Source of the DNA: Streptomyces sp. B93
GTDB taxonomy: Bacteria; Actinomycetota; Actinomycetes; Streptomycetales; Streptomycetaceae
DNA: 52,235 nucleotides
Direction of reading: 5' to 3'
Assembly: GCF_018070565.1 (NCBI RefSeq)
Contig: NZ_JAGPXL010000046.1
Span: forward strand, 1-52,235
A program made the position numbers and the translations under genes. The notes under the pieces are model-generated. The model was given only the letters and a program-made list of their open reading frames with translations. It was not told the DNA's origin and made no database searches. Below are positions 33,177-42,513 of the stretch, piece after piece (positions within the stretch are counted from its first letter, which is position 1; every line of letters starts with the position of its first letter).

Positions 33177-34148
33177 TCAGTCGGTGGACGCCAGGCGGGG
33201 GAAGAGGGCTGCGGCGGACCGGCGCTGCATCGCCTGTTGCTGTTCGGCTGTGAGCGTCTCGTCACGGGCGAGGGCTTCCGCCAGGCCGTGGACGACCCAG
33301 TCCGGCGTGAACGGGTAGTCACTGCCGTAGAGCAGCTGGTCCGTGTCGGTGAAGGTCAGCAGAGCGGGCAGGAGCCGGGGCAGTGCGAAGCCGGCCAGGT
33401 CGTAGTGGAGCCGTCGCAAATGGCCCAGCACATCCACGGGTCCGTCACGGACGACGAGCGAGAACACGGCGATCCGGTCGGCGAGCGCGGGCAACGCCGC
33501 TCCCGCGTGCGGGACGATGAAGCGGATGCCGGGATACCGGTCGAGAACACCGTTGAGGATCAGGCCCGTGACCGCCCGGGTCGTCTCGAAGGGGAACTCC
33601 AGCATGGGCCGGGGGAGGCCCATGCTGGTCGCCTCCCAGCACGGTGGGGACACCGGGTGCAGCAGGACGGCCGCGGCCCGTCGGTCCAGCTCGGCCATCA
33701 GCGGTTCGTAGCAGGGGTCCCCGAGGTACCGGCCGTCGTAGTGGGTGTGGAGGGTGATGCCGTCGGCGCCCAGGACGTCGTACGCGTGACGCAGTTCGTC
33801 CAGGGCGCCGGGCAGGTCGGGCAGGGGAAGCGAGGCGAGGAGTCCGAAGCGACGCGGATGGGCGCCCACGTGTGCGGCGCCTTCTTCGTTGACCGCGCGG
33901 GCCAGTTCACGTGCGGCCGCGTCGTCTCCGAAGTGGACGCCGGGCGAGGAGACCGACAGCAGGGCGGCGGCGATACCGGTGTGGTCCATCGCCTTCAGGG
34001 CGGACTCGGGGGTCCAGTCGGGAATGGCGGGCATGCCGTCGGGTCGGCCGTGTCCGGCGGCGTGCATCGCGGCCCGCAGCCGGGGAGTGATGAAGTGGGC
34101 ATGCACGTCGATGGCATCCACCAGCGGCGACATGGGTTCTGCGGTCAC
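33177..34148 (-). CDS. Amidohydrolase-2 family protein (ACMSD/decarboxylase-like)
   Basis: 323 residues. IDVHAHFITP (metal HxH), LHPVSPPCW with the His ligand, IVPHAGAALP, and YGSDYPFTPDW with the catalytic Asp. This clan holds decarboxylases of aromatic acids and hydrolases. GTG 34148 with GAGAGGA upstream; ATG 34133 possible. Divergent from a TetR gene. It is a close paralog of the exported protein encoded at 42862-43908, sharing long identical stretches such as RPDGMP-IPDW and LLYGSDYPFTP. Confidence 0.87.
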   Translation of the reverse strand: MTAEPMSPLVDAIDVHAHFITPRLRAAMHAAGHGRPDGMPAIPDWTPESALKAMDHTGIAAALLSVSSPGVHFGDDAAARELARAVNEEGAAHVGAHPRRFGLLASLPLPDLPGALDELRHAYDVLGADGITLHTHYDGRYLGDPCYEPLMAELDRRAAAVLLHPVSPPCWEATSMGLPRPMLEFPFETTRAVTGLILNGVLDRYPGIRFIVPHAGAALPALADRIAVFSLVVRDGPVDVLGHLRRLHYDLAGFALPRLLPALLTFTDTDQLLYGSDYPFTPDWVVHGLAEALARDETLTAEQQQAMQRRSAAALFPRLASTD

Positions 34149-34240
34149 GTACTGTTCCTCTCTCGGGCTACTGCCGACGCCAGGCGGACTGCCCGCCCTC
34201 CCCATGGTCCGCCCCGACGATGAAGACAGCCTTCGGGATC

Positions 34241-34257
34241 AGCCTGGTTGATAGGCT
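34241..34257. promoter_or_regulatory. Weak inverted repeat in the tetR-amidohydrolase gap
   Basis: AGCCT and AGGCT around GGTTGAT, ending 6 nt before the TetR start codon. Possible autoregulatory TetR operator; short arms keep this uncertain. Confidence 0.35.
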
Positions 34258-34263
34258 CCCTGC

Positions 34264-34899
34264 ATGCCGAGTGCAGCCTTACCCAGCAACCGCTTCGAGC
34301 GGCGTCGTGCCGCGACCAGGCGGGCGCTCGTGCGTGCGGCCCGGGAGATCCTCGCCGACACGGGCGACACGGGTGTGAGCATCCAGGCGATCGCGGAACG
34401 GGCGGACGTCGGCTTCGGGTCGTTCTACAACCACTTCGAGTCGAAATCGGAACTCTTCGACGCGGCAGTGGCGGACGCGCTGGAGGAGTTCGGCCGGGCC
34501 ATCGACGACCGGTTGCACGGGGTGGAGGACCCGGCCGAGCTGGTCGCGGCGGGCTTCCAGCTCAGCGCCCGGATGACCTGCTCGCACCCCGAACTCATGC
34601 AGGTCCTGCGCCGCCGCGGACTCGGACACCTGCACTCCGACTTGGGGCTGGCTCCGCGTGCCCTGCGTGACGTGATGCGCGGCATCTCGTCGGGCCGCTT
34701 CGCCCCCGTTGATCCCGGCGTCGCGGTGCTGGCGCTGGGCGGCACCCTGCTGGCCCTGGTGGAACTGCGGTTCTCGCGCCCCGACATCGACGGGGATGCC
34801 GCCGCCGTCGACATGGCCGATATGGCGCTGCGGATGCTGGGCCTGCCGCCCGAGGAGGCCAACGAGGTCGCCCGGCGCCCGCTGCCCAGCACCGTCTGA
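34264..34899 (+). CDS. TetR-family transcriptional regulator
   Basis: 211 residues. HTH RRALVRAAREILADTGDTGVSIQAIAERADVGFGSFYNHFESKSELFDAAV at about 19-68 is canonical TetR_N. The ligand domain is helical and unassigned. Located between an amidohydrolase gene (divergent) and a sulfatase gene (convergent), so it is the in-window candidate regulator for the aromatic/sulfate block. No ribosome site at ATG 34264, so it may be leaderless. Confidence 0.9.
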   Translation: MPSAALPSNRFERRRAATRRALVRAAREILADTGDTGVSIQAIAERADVGFGSFYNHFESKSELFDAAVADALEEFGRAIDDRLHGVEDPAELVAAGFQLSARMTCSHPELMQVLRRRGLGHLHSDLGLAPRALRDVMRGISSGRFAPVDPGVAVLALGGTLLALVELRFSRPDIDGDAAAVDMADMALRMLGLPPEEANEVARRPLPSTV

Positions 34900-34913
34900 A
34901 CCGCCCACGCCGT

Positions 34914-34939
34914 CGGCCGGGCCCTCCTCCGCCCGGCCG
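34914..34939. terminator. Hairpin terminator between tetR and sulfatase
   Basis: 9-bp perfect stem CGGCCGGGC / GCCCGGCCG with an 8-nt loop, without a U run, as usual in Streptomyces. Lies 15 nt after the TetR stop in a convergent gap, so it may serve both sides. Confidence 0.6.
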
Positions 34940-35004
34940 TGGGAGCCATGACCCGGCGGAGGAGGACGGTTGAGCATTCCACCGTCCCGCAGGCGTCCGC
35001 GCTC

Positions 35005-36483
35005 CTAGAGGGCCGGGTCCGGGTAGGGCAGCAGGGTGGCGTCGATCTTCTCCCAGGCCGCCTTGAGGTCGTTCAACAGGGCGGGTTCCTGAGCCGACTT
35101 GTCGGCGCACTCGCTGGGGTCCGCCGCCAGGTCGAACAGGACGTCCTTGCCCTTGTTGGGTGGGATCTTCGGGGCGTCGGAGCGGTGGTACTTCCACTTG
35201 CCGCGGCGCAGCGCGCGTTCGCTGCCCTTGCGCCAGAACAGATCCCGCTGCGGAGCGGCTTCGCCGCGCAGGAGGTAGCCGGCGAGGCTCGCGCCGTCGA
35301 GCGGAGTGTCCGGGGCCGGGCGTGCGCCTGCCACCTCCAGCAGGGTCGCCGTCCAGTCGGGCGTGAACACGGGAACCCGGCTGACCTGGTGGCTGTTGAT
35401 ACGGGCCGGCCAGCGCAGGATGTTCGGCACCCGGATACCCCCTTCCTGCAAGGTGCCCTTGATTCCCGCGAAGGGCCAGCTGTAGGCGAAGCGCTCGCCG
35501 CCGTTGTCGCTGGAGAAGAGGACCATGGTGTCCCTGGCCTGGCCGGAACGGTCCAGCGCCTTCAGGATCTGACCGATCGCTCGGTCCATGCCCTCGATCA
35601 TCTTGCGATAGGTGTCCAGCGATCCTCCGTCGAGGTGGGCCAGCGCCAGCCTGGCCTTGCTGGGGGGAAGCTCACGCACGAGCTTCTCCAGACGGGCCGC
35701 CTCTTCCCGGTCGCCCTCGGCGATGAACGGCCAGTGCGCCGCGGTGAAGTTGAGGTTGAGCAGCCAGGGCCTGTCATGCTTGCGCCGGACGAAGTCGCTG
35801 GCCCGTTCGGCCAGGATGTTCGTGTAGTAGCGCAGGTCCTTGACGGTCGTCTCGCCCTCGTAGAGGTCGTAGGAGCCGTTCGTGGTGAGCTTGGAGTAGT
35901 ACTCCAGGGACCCGCCGAAGTTGCCGAAGAACTCCTGCCAGCCCGACTTCGTGGGCGCGTAGTCGGGCAGAACACCGCAGTGCCACTTGCCGATCATGGC
36001 GGTGGTGTACCCGGCGTCCCGCAGCAGCGAGGCCAGTGTGGGATGCGTGGGATCCAGCCCCGTCCTGTCCGTGTCCTCGATGGGCTCTTCCAGGCCCGCC
36101 CTGATCCGTCCCGGGTAGCGGCCGGTGTACAGGCTCAGCCGAGTCGGTGAACAACTCGACGATCCGGCGTACCCGTCGGTGAAACGCAGACCCTGCGCGG
36201 CGAGCCGGTCCAGGTTCGGCGTACTGATGTGACGCGCGCCGAAGCACGACAGATCGGCGTAGCCCAGGTCATCCGCCAGGATGAACAGGATGTTCGGCCG
36301 CTTGGACGTCCGGTGGGTGGCCGCCTTGAAGGCCCGCTCCTCCGGCTCGCCCGATGCCTCCACCGACTGTGCCGGCTGTGCGCCCGACACCGACACCCCG
36401 ACACCCACGGCGGCGACCGCCGCCCCGGAGCCCACCGCACCCGTGAAGCTCCGACGACTGATCCCTCTGTTTGAACGCGCCAC
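35005..36483 (-). CDS. Type I sulfatase, Tat-exported
   Basis: 492 residues. Twin-arginine signal GISRRSFTGAVG then a hydrophobic stretch. Mature domain starts PNILFILADDLGYADLSCFG with metal-binding Asp pair; formylglycine motif SCSPTR (Cys111), GKWHCGVLPDYAPT, FSSDNGG and EGGIRVPNILRWP. Exported folded by Tat, consistent with Cys conversion in the cytoplasm before export, by the FGE encoded at 194-1153. GTG 36483 preferred (GAGGA 6 nt upstream); GTG 36489 also in frame. Two TGATGA-type palindromes lie upstream. Confidence 0.92.
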   Translation of the reverse strand: MARSNRGISRRSFTGAVGSGAAVAAVGVGVSVSGAQPAQSVEASGEPEERAFKAATHRTSKRPNILFILADDLGYADLSCFGARHISTPNLDRLAAQGLRFTDGYAGSSSCSPTRLSLYTGRYPGRIRAGLEEPIEDTDRTGLDPTHPTLASLLRDAGYTTAMIGKWHCGVLPDYAPTKSGWQEFFGNFGGSLEYYSKLTTNGSYDLYEGETTVKDLRYYTNILAERASDFVRRKHDRPWLLNLNFTAAHWPFIAEGDREEAARLEKLVRELPPSKARLALAHLDGGSLDTYRKMIEGMDRAIGQILKALDRSGQARDTMVLFSSDNGGERFAYSWPFAGIKGTLQEGGIRVPNILRWPARINSHQVSRVPVFTPDWTATLLEVAGARPAPDTPLDGASLAGYLLRGEAAPQRDLFWRKGSERALRRGKWKYHRSDAPKIPPNKGKDVLFDLAADPSECADKSAQEPALLNDLKAAWEKIDATLLPYPDPAL

Positions 36484-36729
36484 TTCCACTCCTCATTACA
36501 GGGGGACCCGGGCATGCCGTGAGACGTGGAGGACACCCGGGTCGCAGGCGGGCACTTCGGCCGGCCCGCATATGGTTCATCGCACCGCGGCTCGTACCAG
36601 GTGCGTGGTGTGTGCTGCCGAGGCCCGCTCCCATGGCTGGGCCTCCAGAGCCCGCTCACGGGCAGGACTGATGCGGCTCAGCGAGATGGCGCCCCGGCTT
36701 CCCGTTCCGGAGGCGGACTCGCTATTTGT

Positions 36730-36743
36730 TGATGAAATCATCG
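36730..36743. promoter_or_regulatory. TGATGA palindrome, copy 1
   Basis: TGATGAAATCATCG: one mismatch from the perfect dyad TGATGA-WW-TCATCA. Upstream of the exported sulfatase gene. Confidence 0.7.
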
Positions 36744-36776
36744 ATTCTGATTCAGAGTTCAGTCAAGAGGTGTGAC

Positions 36777-36790
36777 TGACGATTTCATCA
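36777..36790. promoter_or_regulatory. TGATGA palindrome, copy 2
   Basis: TGACGATTTCATCA: one mismatch. Centre-to-centre 47 bp from copy 1. Confidence 0.7.
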
Positions 36791-36803
36791 GGACTTGCTG
36801 GAG

Positions 36804-38774
36804 TCAGCCCTTCGGCCGGTTGCGGCGTTCAGCGCCCAGACGGGTGTAGTAGCCGATGAGGTCGGGGTCGTCGACCGCGGCGGCGCTGACGACCTGCTCG
36901 GCCGGTGCGCCCTGGAGGAGGCGCTTGACGGGGACTTCCAGCTTCTTGCCCGTGCGGGTGTGCGGGATGGCCGGGACTTCCAGGATCTCGTCGGGGACGT
37001 GGCGGGGGGACGCTCCGGTACGGATCGCCTCCTTGATCCTCTCGCGGAGGTCGTCGTCCAGGCTGACGCCCGCGGCAGGGACCACGAACAGGGGCATCCA
37101 GTAGCCGCCGTCGGGTTCCTCCGCTCCGATGACGAGGGCTTCGGTGATCTCAGGGAGGCGCTCGACGGCTTGGTGGATGTCGGCGCTGCCCAGGCGGACG
37201 CCGTTGCGGTTCAGCGTGCTGTCGGAGCGGCCGTGGACGATCACCGAGCCATGAGAGGTGAGCGTGATCCAGTCGCCGTGCCGCCACACGCCGGGGTACG
37301 ACGCGAAGTAGGCCTCGGCGTAGCGGGTGCCGTCGGGGTCGTTCCAGAAGTACAGCGGCATCGACGGCATGGGCCGGGTGACGACGAGTTCGCCCACCTG
37401 GTCGACGACCGGCGAGCCTTCGGCGTCGTAGGCCGCCAGCGCCACTCCCAGGTGGGGCGCGGACAGCTCGCCCGCCCACACCGGGGTGCTGGGCGCGCTG
37501 CCGGCGAATCCGGACACCACGTCGGTGCCGCCGCTGATGGACGCGAGCAGAGTATGGTCGCCGACGTGGTCGCGGACCCAGGGGTAGGCCGAGGCGGGCA
37601 GGGCGGAACCGGTGCAGCCCACCACACGGACGGACGACAGGTCGTGCCCGGAGGGGTCGATGCCGAACTTCGCCATCCCCAGCAGGTACTGGGGACTGGT
37701 GCCGAAGACCGTGACGCGGTGACGCGCGGCCAGCTCCCACAGCACGTCGAGCTTGGCGAAGGGTGCCGGGCTGCCGTCGTACGTGCAGGTCGTGGCACCG
37801 GTCAGCAGAGTGGAGACGACCAGGTTCCACATCATCCAGTGGGTGGTCGTGTACCACAACAGGCGGTCGCCGGGGCCGAGGTCGGAGTGCAGGCCGAGGG
37901 TCTTGAGGTGCTCGAGCAGGACGCCGCCGTGGCCGTGGACGATGCCCTTGGGCAGGCCGGTGGTGCCGGAGGAGAACACGACCCACAGTGGGTGGTCGAA
38001 CGGCACCGGCACGCAGGTGAGTTCTTCGGTGCGGGTGGCGGCGTCCTCCCACGGCACCACGAGGGACGGGTAGGCCGTCGTCGGGCCGGGCAGGCCCAGA
38101 TGGTCCACCAGGAGCGCCGCCTTCAACGTCGGCAGTGACGCGGCCAGTTGGAGGGTGGCCTCGCGGCGGTCGTGACGGGCGCCGTTGAAGAGGTAGCCGT
38201 CGGCAGCGATCAGGACCGTGGGAGCGAGCTGGGCGAACCGGTCGGCCGCGGCCTGGGGCGCGTAGTCCTGCCCGCACACCGACCACACGGCGCCCAGACT
38301 CGCGGCGGCCAGGAAGGAGACGATCGCGTGCGGGGTGTTGGGCAGGTAGCCCACGACCCGGTCCCCCTGCCCGACGCCCAGCTCACGCAGTGTCGCGGCG
38401 ACCGAGGCGACCTGGGAGCGCAGCTCGCCCCCGGTCACCTCGCCCGCGGCCCCGGTCTCGTCGAGGGAGAGGACGGCCACGCCGTCTTCGGTGAGGTGGC
38501 GCAGAGCGTGGTGGGCGTAGTTGAGGGTGGCACCGGTGAACCAGCGGGCGCCCGGCATGGTCTCCGTGGCCAGGACGCGCTCGTACGGGCTGTGCGCCTC
38601 GACGTCGAAGTACTCCCACACCGCACCCCAGAAGCCCTCCAGGTCGGTGACCGACCAGCGGTGCAGTGCGGAGTAGTCGGTGCCGTCCACCCCGATGTGA
38701 CGGGCGAAGTCCGCGATGCGGCTGGCGGCCACGGCCTCCGGATCAAGCAGGAAGAAGGGGTCGGGCGTCTTCAT
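36804..38774 (-). CDS. aacS: Acetoacetyl-CoA synthetase (acetoacetate-CoA ligase)
   Basis: 656 residues, the usual AACS length. ANL-family adenylation: FSSGTTGLPKGIVHGHGG (P-loop), GPGDRLLWYTTTHWMMWN, SGGTDVVSGF, HGRSDSTLNRNGVRLGSADI, and IPHTRTGKKLEVPVK with the catalytic Lys. Early EGFWGAVWEYFDV is typical of AACS/ACS-type enzymes. Activates acetoacetate or a related short keto acid to the CoA ester. ATG 38774 overlaps the flavin hydroxylase stop as ATGA, so it takes the product of that operon. Confidence 0.9.
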   Translation of the reverse strand: MKTPDPFFLLDPEAVAASRIADFARHIGVDGTDYSALHRWSVTDLEGFWGAVWEYFDVEAHSPYERVLATETMPGARWFTGATLNYAHHALRHLTEDGVAVLSLDETGAAGEVTGGELRSQVASVAATLRELGVGQGDRVVGYLPNTPHAIVSFLAAASLGAVWSVCGQDYAPQAAADRFAQLAPTVLIAADGYLFNGARHDRREATLQLAASLPTLKAALLVDHLGLPGPTTAYPSLVVPWEDAATRTEELTCVPVPFDHPLWVVFSSGTTGLPKGIVHGHGGVLLEHLKTLGLHSDLGPGDRLLWYTTTHWMMWNLVVSTLLTGATTCTYDGSPAPFAKLDVLWELAARHRVTVFGTSPQYLLGMAKFGIDPSGHDLSSVRVVGCTGSALPASAYPWVRDHVGDHTLLASISGGTDVVSGFAGSAPSTPVWAGELSAPHLGVALAAYDAEGSPVVDQVGELVVTRPMPSMPLYFWNDPDGTRYAEAYFASYPGVWRHGDWITLTSHGSVIVHGRSDSTLNRNGVRLGSADIHQAVERLPEITEALVIGAEEPDGGYWMPLFVVPAAGVSLDDDLRERIKEAIRTGASPRHVPDEILEVPAIPHTRTGKKLEVPVKRLLQGAPAEQVVSAAAVDDPDLIGYYTRLGAERRNRPKG

Positions 38775-40375
38775 GGGGCGGGACTCCTCAGCGGGCTTGC
38801 GGGGGTGGTTCGTCGGGAGGGGAGGGGGGTTCGTGCGGAGTGCAGCAGGGGAGCCCAGGCGGCGGTTGCCGTGAAGTCGCGTCCGCCGGACGGGATGACG
38901 TCCATGACCACGCGGTCCGGGCGCAGTATCACGGCATCGGCTCGTCCCTCGCGGAGCCACGTGATGAGTCGGCCGTCGTCGCCGAGGCCGGTGGTGTGAA
39001 GGGTGCGGGCGCCGAGGGCGTTGGCGATGGCTTGCAGCGTGGGGGAGGGGGGTGGGACCGTCACGATGGCGAAGGAACTGCCGAGCAGGTCGTCGAGGCG
39101 GGTGCGGTGTCCGTGGGCGGTCACCCATGGCTGTGGGCAGTGGCGGCCGACGAGTCTGCGCCCGGCGCCGTGGGTGCGGCGGTGGACTAGAGGTCCGGCG
39201 GCGAGGGCGGGGCTGAAGTCGCGGGCGGCCGCCGGGCCCAGCCCGGGGGTGCGCAGGACGGTACTGAGGACCCCTCGTCGGATGGCGGCGGCACTGTCCT
39301 GGCCGCCGGTCATGGCCCAGCCCATCGCGACGGCGAGGCGTATGACGTGCCGGGCGTGCGGCTTGCGTTCGCTTTCGTAGGTGTCCAACAGACGTTCGTC
39401 GGCGCCTTGTTGGAGTACACGGGCGAGTTTCCAGGTGAGGTTGTAGGCGTCGCGCAGCCCGGCGCAGAGCCCCTGTCCGATGAAAGGCGGGGTGAGGTGG
39501 GCGGCGTCGCCTAGCAGGAAGACCCGGCCGAGGCGCCAGCGGTCGGCGACGCGTGCCCGGAAGGTGTACCGGGCCTGTCTGAGCACTTCGAAGTCTGCCG
39601 GGCGGGTGCGGTCCACCCAGGGGGCGATCAGTTCCCGCAGCCGTTCGTCGTCCGGTTCCGGGCCGTTCTCCAGCCGGAACTCCCACCGGTAGCGGTCGTC
39701 GCCGACCCGCATGAACGTCGCGGGCTGTCGTGGGTCGCAGATCTGGTCGACGCCTTCCCAGCAGCGGACGGGCAGGCTGGTGCGCACGTCGACGACCGTC
39801 CATTGCTCCTTGAAGCGCAGGTCCTCCCACACGGCGCCGATGGCGTCACGGGTGAGGCTGTTGGCGCCGTCGCAACCGAGGACGGCGTCCGCGCGCACCA
39901 GGTGTTCACCGGTGTCGTCCCGGTAGGTGACGCGGACGGGACCGTCGTCGGTCTGTTCGACGGCCACCACTTCCACCCCGCCGCGCAGGTCGCACTCGGG
40001 GGCGCGGGCCAGGGCCCGGCGCAGGATGCGCTCCAGTTCGGGCTGGTCGAACATACTGGTCTGCGGGAAGCCGTGGGCTCCCTGTGCGGTGCGGGGAAAC
40101 TCGGCCATCACCCGGTGCCGGGCGTCGAGCAGCCGCAGCCCGCGGGCGGGGCGGGCGATCGCGGCGAACTCCTCCTGCACGCCCGCGGCCTGGAGGATGC
40201 GGCGTACCTCGTCGTCGGTGGCGACGGCGCGGGGCAGCGGGTAGACGTCGTGATGGCGTTCGAGAATGACGGTCCGCACCCCGCGGCGGGCCAGGAGGAG
40301 GGCGGCGGTCACGCCCACCGGTCCGGCTCCCACGATCAGTACGGGTACGTGTGTCGAGTCGTGCTGGGCGGTCAT
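38771..40375 (-). CDS. MhpA-like FAD-dependent aromatic hydroxylase
   Basis: 534 residues. FAD motif VLIVGAGPVGVTAALLLARRG, DG motif VLGCDGANSLTR and GD motif GRVFLLGDAAHLTPPFIGQGLCAGLRDAYNLTWKL are complete. A C-terminal thioredoxin-like domain (RTRLDDLLGSSFAIVT) is present as in phenol/3-hydroxyphenylpropionate hydroxylases. Uses NAD(P)H and O2 to add an OH to a phenol ring, preparing it for extradiol cleavage by the enzyme encoded two genes upstream. ATG 40375, 19 nt after the FAH gene. Confidence 0.88.
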   Translation of the reverse strand: MTAQHDSTHVPVLIVGAGPVGVTAALLLARRGVRTVILERHHDVYPLPRAVATDDEVRRILQAAGVQEEFAAIARPARGLRLLDARHRVMAEFPRTAQGAHGFPQTSMFDQPELERILRRALARAPECDLRGGVEVVAVEQTDDGPVRVTYRDDTGEHLVRADAVLGCDGANSLTRDAIGAVWEDLRFKEQWTVVDVRTSLPVRCWEGVDQICDPRQPATFMRVGDDRYRWEFRLENGPEPDDERLRELIAPWVDRTRPADFEVLRQARYTFRARVADRWRLGRVFLLGDAAHLTPPFIGQGLCAGLRDAYNLTWKLARVLQQGADERLLDTYESERKPHARHVIRLAVAMGWAMTGGQDSAAAIRRGVLSTVLRTPGLGPAAARDFSPALAAGPLVHRRTHGAGRRLVGRHCPQPWVTAHGHRTRLDDLLGSSFAIVTVPPPSPTLQAIANALGARTLHTTGLGDDGRLITWLREGRADAVILRPDRVVMDVIPSGGRDFTATAAWAPLLHSARTPLPSRRTTPASPLRSPAP

Positions 40376-40394
40376 GTGCGGCTCGCTTCGGATG

Positions 40395-41333
40395 TCAGTG
40401 CTCGTCGGCCACGGGCGTGCGCTGGCCGCCCAGGTCGATGCGGCCGTCCGGGGTGGCGATGCTCGTGGTCACCACGTCGCCGGGCCGCAGGTAGTGGGGG
40501 TTCTTCGCCTGGCTCTTGAAGAACGCCTTCCACTTCACCGCGGGCGGCAGCAGCGCGCCGATCTTCTCGACCAGCTTGGGCGGGGCCTTGAGCGCGGTGC
40601 CACCGGGGGTACCGGTCAGCAGCAGGTCGCCGGGGTCCAGGGTCTGGAAGCGGGCCAGCAGGGTCAGCGCGCGTGCCGGGCGGACGATCATGTCGGCGAG
40701 GGTGCGGTCCTGACGCAGCTCGTCGTTCACCGACAACCTCAGCCGCAGGTCCAGCAGATGGGCGAACTCGTCCGCCTCCAGCAGGGTGAGGTACGGCCCG
40801 GTCGGTGTGAAGGTGGGGTAGGACTTGCTCTCGTAGAACTGCGTCTTCGGCAGCTGTATGTCACGGGCGCTGACGTCGTTGGTGATCACCAGCCCGGCTA
40901 CGTACGACGGCAGGTCGCGTTCCTCGACGACGGTGCCGACGGGCAGCGGCGCGCCCATCACCAGGCCCAGTTCCACCTCGTAGTCGAGGAGCTTGACGTG
41001 TCCCGGGCGGACGATGTCGTCGTACGGCCCGCTCACGGAGCCGGAAGCCTTGCGGAAGAAGGTGGGCGGGATGTCCCCGGTGAAGCCCGAGTCACGGGCG
41101 TGGCTGTGGTAATTGACCATCTGCGCGACCACCCGGCAGGGCACGGTGACCGGGGACAGGGGTGTCAGGTCGGCGACGGGTGTTCCGGCCGCGCGGGAGG
41201 CCGCGGCCTCGTCGACGGCGGCCCGGTCGGCAAGTAGCCCGGCGGTGGTGACGGCCTTGGTGTCGACGGGAACGGCGTTGTCCCCGTCCACGACCCACCA
41301 GCCGTCGGCGGTACGCAGGACGTTGGTACTCAT
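40395..41333 (-). CDS. FAH-family hydrolase of a ring-cleavage product
   Basis: 312 residues. Short-type FAH: NYHSHARDSG, the metal-site LLDYEVELGLVMG with its Glu pair, NDVSARDIQL, and LLLTGTPGGTALKAPP. Family members hydrolyse or decarboxylate beta-diketo acids such as fumarylacetoacetate, fumarylpyruvate or acylpyruvates. Between the extradiol dioxygenase and hydroxylase genes, so it should cut the ring-opened product. ATG 41333 with AGAGAAGG upstream. Confidence 0.88.
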   Translation of the reverse strand: MSTNVLRTADGWWVVDGDNAVPVDTKAVTTAGLLADRAAVDEAAASRAAGTPVADLTPLSPVTVPCRVVAQMVNYHSHARDSGFTGDIPPTFFRKASGSVSGPYDDIVRPGHVKLLDYEVELGLVMGAPLPVGTVVEERDLPSYVAGLVITNDVSARDIQLPKTQFYESKSYPTFTPTGPYLTLLEADEFAHLLDLRLRLSVNDELRQDRTLADMIVRPARALTLLARFQTLDPGDLLLTGTPGGTALKAPPKLVEKIGALLPPAVKWKAFFKSQAKNPHYLRPGDVVTTSIATPDGRIDLGGQRTPVADEH

Positions 41334-41358
41334 GGCATGGCCTTCTCTGGAGAGGGGA

Positions 41359-42513
41359 TCAGGAGTGCATGGCCTTCAGCAGGCCCACCAGGCGCGCCGT
41401 GTCCATCTCGTTGTCGCCCCGCAGGGCCTGGATGACGTCGCGGACCCGTTGAGGGGAGGGGCTGGCGCCGAGGAAGTCGCGGGTGGCCGGCGGGCCCCAC
41501 TGGGCCAGGCCGCTGGTCGACATGGGTGCCCAGCCGGGCTCGATGTCACAGGAGAACAGGTCGCCGTCGGCGAAGTGCTCCAGCATGAAGTGGTCGGGGT
41601 CGCGCCAGTAGTCGAAGAGCTGGCTGCCCTGGATGTGCCGCCCGATGCCCCAACTGCGCTGGTATCCCCGTTCCTTGAGGTACTCGCCGCCAGCGGCGAT
41701 CGTGTCCAGGTCGGTCACCTGGTAGGCGGAGTGGACGTACCCGGTGCCCGGTCCCAGGTGCATGGCCAGCGTGTGGTGGTCCACGGCCAGGCTGCCCCGG
41801 TCGCAGCGGACGAAGGCCATGGTGGGGCCGCGGTCGCGCTGTCCGTCGAGGAACAGGAAGTCGGACACGATCATGCCCAGCGTGTCCAGGTACCAGTCCA
41901 GTGCCTGGGCGAACACCCGGGTCTCCAGGACCACGTGGCCGAGTCGCTGGATGCGGGACGGTTCGCGCGGCGGGCGCTGGGTGGCGTTGACGCGGCGGTG
42001 ATCGGTGCCGAAGTTGAGGAGCAGCGGCTGCTGTTCGGGCAGAGCGGGCAGTTCCTCGCCACAGTGCACCACACGCACGGGAAAGCCCGAGGGGTCGAGC
42101 AGGTCGACCGTCTGGCCGCCGCCCGGCACGTCCACGGGCCGAACGCTCGTCCCCGTCACCCGGGCGAGTCGCTCCAGGTCGGACCGCTCGGCCGCGCGGA
42201 ACGCCGGGCCGATGAAGCGCGAGGTCCGGCCGCGCCGGATCACCATGCAGGGCGATCCCGCGAAACTGCCGCGCAGCCAGAGAGCGCCGGGTGTGCGCGC
42301 GGCGACACCGAATCCGAAATCGCGGGCGAAGACCTCCGCCCGGTCCAGATCGGGCTTCTCGAACTCCAGCCAGGCCAGGTCCGCCACCTTGATCACGGGG
42401 TTGCGGGCACGGCCCGGGTGTTCGCCGCGCAGGGCGCCCTCTTCGCTGTGGAGGTCCTGGTGGGCCGTTGTGACGTCTGCTCCGTCGGCTGCGTCGGCGA
42501 GGGTTTCGGACAT
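41359..42513 (-). CDS. Type I extradiol ring-cleavage dioxygenase (VOC superfamily)
   Basis: 384 residues with two VOC halves. The C-terminal half has the iron site: His193 (RLGHVVLET), His261 (YVHSAYQV) and Glu312 (HFMLEHF), plus the second-sphere pair His246-His247. An N-terminal extension of about 35 acidic residues and a long C-terminal tail exceed the typical 290-310 residues. Opens a catechol-type ring next to the hydroxyls. First gene of the operon; ATG 42513 with GGAGGG, and a TGATGA palindrome 28 nt upstream. Confidence 0.88.
   Translation of the reverse strand: MSETLADAADGADVTTAHQDLHSEEGALRGEHPGRARNPVIKVADLAWLEFEKPDLDRAEVFARDFGFGVAARTPGALWLRGSFAGSPCMVIRRGRTSRFIGPAFRAAERSDLERLARVTGTSVRPVDVPGGGQTVDLLDPSGFPVRVVHCGEELPALPEQQPLLLNFGTDHRRVNATQRPPREPSRIQRLGHVVLETRVFAQALDWYLDTLGMIVSDFLFLDGQRDRGPTMAFVRCDRGSLAVDHHTLAMHLGPGTGYVHSAYQVTDLDTIAAGGEYLKERGYQRSWGIGRHIQGSQLFDYWRDPDHFMLEHFADGDLFSCDIEPGWAPMSTSGLAQWGPPATRDFLGASPSPQRVRDVIQALRGDNEMDTARLVGLLKAMHS

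Larger units (their letters stand above)
36484..36803. promoter_or_regulatory. Gene-free 320-bp region with two TGATGA operators
   Basis: No ORF with homology. Contains the sulfatase promoter region and, near the far end, two palindromes 47 bp apart (36730-36743 and 36777-36790) in an AT-rich patch. The acetoacetyl-CoA synthetase operon ends just beyond it. Confidence 0.7.
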